Shown: positions 6,321-8,055 of the stretch, in pieces | How positions within the stretch are numbered: position 1 is the first letter of the stretch | How the letters are laid out: each line of letters begins with the position of its first letter | Assembly (NCBI GenBank): GCA_050013615.1 | Contig: JBEKEX010000122.1 | Span: 1-8,055, forward strand | Direction of reading: 5' to 3' | DNA: 8,055 bases | Origin: JBEKEX01 sp050013615 | GTDB lineage: Bacteria > Chloroflexota > Anaerolineae > Anaerolineales > Anaerolineaceae | Made by a program: the position numbers and the translations under genes | The notes under the pieces: generated by a model | What the model saw: the letters and a program-made list of their open reading frames with translations, nothing else | Told to the model about the DNA's origin: nothing | Database searches by the model: none

Positions 6321-8055
6321 CTATTCGCGTTCCAACGTCCCCACGCGTGGCCCTGCCAGGGGCACGCCCACGTTACGCGGCAGCAGGGCAACTTTTTCCG
6401 GCGCTGTTTCATCCAGGACGATTTGCACATCGAATTTATTGTCTTCCAAAACCAGATGTGCGGTCTCGCCGGTTTTCACTTGCTGTTTGGCGGCCAGCTT
6501 GGGGTTCAGCACCAGCACCGGAGATGCCATGCGTTTTGCCAAGAGCGGTGCGGATGTGGTGGCAGTATCCCGGCCATACAGTCGGGCGATGGGGACCACC
6601 AGCAGTTCTCCGGCCTTGGGACGGGGCAGCTTGACCGCCTGTGGCTTGGACGGCTTCACCGTCTCACCATTTTGGGATGACGGAGCAAGCTGAACGCCCA
6701 ACCCCTGATGATTATCATAGGTCGTGCCGCCGTAATACAAGTCAGAGCGGCCGACGATGGGATATTGTTCGGTTACCTTTGCCAATTCCTGGTAGGTGAG
6801 ACCGGCGTAAGCCGGCACCTGCTCGGCCAGTTTCTGCAGCAGCACTGCCGGCAAGGTTTCCAGTTGCAAGCCGGTACGCTGTGCCAATTCGGCGGTGATG
6901 GCGTAATCAGGCCGGGTACCTTCCAGAGCGGGAATTGCAGGGTAGAAACGCTGCACGCGGCGCTCGCCGGAAGTGAGCGTGCCTTCCCGTTCGGTGAAAG
7001 TTTGTACTGGGAATACAACGTCCGCCAGTTGAGCGGTCTCGGTCAGGAACATCTCCTGCACGACCACGAAACTGGCTTTCTTGACGGCAGCGGTCGCTTG
7101 CGGGTTGTGGGCAGCAGGATCGACACCGGCGATCAGCACCAACCCAGCCTGAGCTAACTTGTCGTCCAGGTCGAGTGCGGGGCGGAAGCCCATGTCCCAG
7201 GCGCCCTGGGTATTGCCATCCGGCCAGACGGCCACCAGGCCATTGTTGACATGCCCGGCATGATTGGTGCGCACCAGCAGCTCGGCGCAAGCAGCAGAGA
7301 GAGCCATGGAGCCTTCCAGCCCAAGCCCTTCGCTGCCGTAGAAGATGATCGTATTCTCAGCCTGGGTGAAAGCCTCGGCTGCCTCAGGGTAAGCACTCTT
7401 GTGGCCAGGTACAAAGCTGGCCACCAGATCGGCTTCCTCGCCGTACTCATAGCGCAGGACGTGCGTGGCGAATTTATCCAACCGCGTGGAACGCGGGTTG
7501 GCGACGATGAGGGTAACGCCGCGTGCCGCTGCTTGCTTCAGGCGCAGCCACCACACGGGTGCTTCTTCGTGCAGGTCGCTTGCCACCACCAGAACGGTGG
7601 TGCCTTTACCCAGCGTACCCAGGTTGGTGTCTTTGCCCAGCCCCACCTGGGCGACTAAATCGCCGCCGGCCATGTGACTGAACAACAGCGGCTCGCCCCG
7701 GTGTGCCAGGGTAAACTGCTGCAAATTGAACAAGTCTTCGTTGGCGAGCTTTCCGCCCACCAGCGTGACCAGGTTACCGGAAAATTCGTTGACCTTCTCC
7801 GCAACTTTGGTCAGCGCTTCGTTCCAGTCCACGGGTACCAGCTTGCCATCCTTGCGGAGCAAGGGCTGGGTCAGCCGTTTGGGGCTTTCGGTGAAGTGGT
7901 AGCCGAAACGACCTTTGTCGCAGATCCAGATCTCGTTAACCGATTCGTTCTGGCGCGGCATCACACGTTTGATGACCGACTTGCCGCCTGAGGCGGCTTC
8001 ACGGCGCACGTTGAAGGTTATGTTGCATCCCACCGGGCACAGCGTGCAAATGGAC
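6321..8055 (-). CDS. nuoG: NADH-quinone oxidoreductase subunit G (NuoG), C-terminal part, cut by window edge
   Basis: This is the large peripheral-arm iron-sulfur subunit. The reading frame is open to the right edge, so the GTG at 8033 is not the start: upstream in-frame codons read SICTLCPVGCN. About 577 residues are visible. The N-terminal 2Fe-2S and [4Fe-4S] domains (N1b, N4, N5) must lie outside. Numbering from the first whole codon, C3, C6, C10 and C45 (IWICDKGRFG) form the CX2CX3CX34C motif of the molybdopterin-oxidoreductase Fe4S4 domain, the site of cluster N7. Then follow a catalytically silent molybdopterin-oxidoreductase fold with LVGGKLANEDLF, VIVANPRSTRLD-like and ADVVFPVQTFTEREGTLTSG motifs, and a C-terminal dinucleotide-binding-like beta domain (about 490-577). 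The remaining length after N7 is closer to Thermus Nqo3 than to the longer E. coli NuoG. A formate dehydrogenase alpha subunit shares the fold, but ERRVQRFYP and the operon context favour NuoG. Confidence 0.95.
   Translation of the reverse strand, partial: SICTLCPVGCNITFNVRREAASGGKSVIKRVMPRQNESVNEIWICDKGRFGYHFTESPKRLTQPLLRKDGKLVPVDWNEALTKVAEKVNEFSGNLVTLVGGKLANEDLFNLQQFTLAHRGEPLLFSHMAGGDLVAQVGLGKDTNLGTLGKGTTVLVVASDLHEEAPVWWLRLKQAAARGVTLIVANPRSTRLDKFATHVLRYEYGEEADLVASFVPGHKSAYPEAAEAFTQAENTIIFYGSEGLGLEGSMALSAACAELLVRTNHAGHVNNGLVAVWPDGNTQGAWDMGFRPALDLDDKLAQAGLVLIAGVDPAAHNPQATAAVKKASFVVVQEMFLTETAQLADVVFPVQTFTEREGTLTSGERRVQRFYPAIPALEGTRPDYAITAELAQRTGLQLETLPAVLLQKLAEQVPAYAGLTYQELAKVTEQYPIVGRSDLYYGGTTYDNHQGLGVQLAPSSQNGETVKPSKPQAVKLPRPKAGELLVVPIARLYGRDTATTSAPLLAKRMASPVLVLNPKLAAKQQVKTGETAHLVLEDNKFDVQIVLDETAPEKVALLPRNVGVPLAGPRVGTLERE

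Noticed and set aside
6341..6350. Perfect palindrome CCACGCGTGG near the 3' end of nuoG
   Set aside because: It encodes part of the GPRVG segment of NuoG. It is short, lies inside coding sequence and has no companion site, so chance is the best explanation.
5706..6680. Long plus-strand open frame (324 codons) opposite nuoH and the end of nuoG
   Set aside because: It runs across the nuoH-nuoG junction antisense to both, has low-complexity Q/H/D/G-rich composition and no family motif. The minus-strand genes explain the conservation expected here.
1..8055. A hidden novel system such as a defence island, mobile element, CRISPR array or non-coding RNA
   Set aside because: Nearly all of the window is covered by eight contiguous canonical nuo genes with intact family motifs, and the gaps are too short to hold further genes.

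Overview
The window is a stretch of a nuo operon encoding the proton-pumping NADH:quinone oxidoreductase (respiratory complex I, type I NADH dehydrogenase). Every real gene lies on the minus strand. Read in the direction of transcription, the order is nuoG (5' end cut by the right window edge), nuoH, nuoI, nuoJ, nuoK, nuoL, nuoM and nuoN (3' part cut by the left window edge). This is the canonical order of bacterial 14-subunit operons. The genes for NuoA-F would be expected beyond position 8055, but that part is not visible here.

Layout: 8055-6321 holds the C-terminal, molybdopterin-oxidoreductase-like part of NuoG, including the four cysteines of the extra N7 [4Fe-4S] cluster. 6266-5262 is NuoH, which forms the quinone-chamber and membrane-arm interface. 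5257-4766 is NuoI, the ferredoxin-like N6a/N6b cluster subunit. A 109-nt AT-rich spacer (4657-4765) follows, and it is the only sizeable gap in the operon. It carries a perfect TATAAT hexamer inside a 7-bp inverted repeat. Then come the membrane-arm genes NuoJ (4656-4150), NuoK (4140-3838), the three antiporter-like subunits NuoL (3816-1858) and NuoM (1839-352), and the first 112 residues of NuoN (338-1). Apart from the nuoG-nuoH gap (54 nt) and the nuoI-nuoJ gap, junctions are 4-21 nt and have Shine-Dalgarno sequences, two of which sit on the end of the preceding gene. This is the pattern of a single transcript with translational coupling.

Together the subunits carry electrons through NuoG and NuoI to quinone at NuoH. 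They couple this to proton translocation through the charged-residue axis of H-J-K-N-M-L. All key glutamates and lysines that I could place (NuoK E36/E72, NuoL E156/K241/K426, NuoM E145/K225/K256/E398) are intact, so the enzyme looks functional.

Organism: a bacterium with moderately GC-rich DNA. The protein style (NuoH with the PFDMPEAEQELTAGYHTEYS-type loop, a short Nqo3-like NuoG) reminds me of Chloroflexota, perhaps Anaerolineae. This is inference from memory, not a search. No stretch over 300 nt lacks a gene, and I see no RNA gene, mobile element, CRISPR array or foreign insertion. I looked for an undescribed system and did not find one. The window is ordinary, well-conserved core metabolism, and the nuoI-nuoJ spacer is the one place I would look at again.
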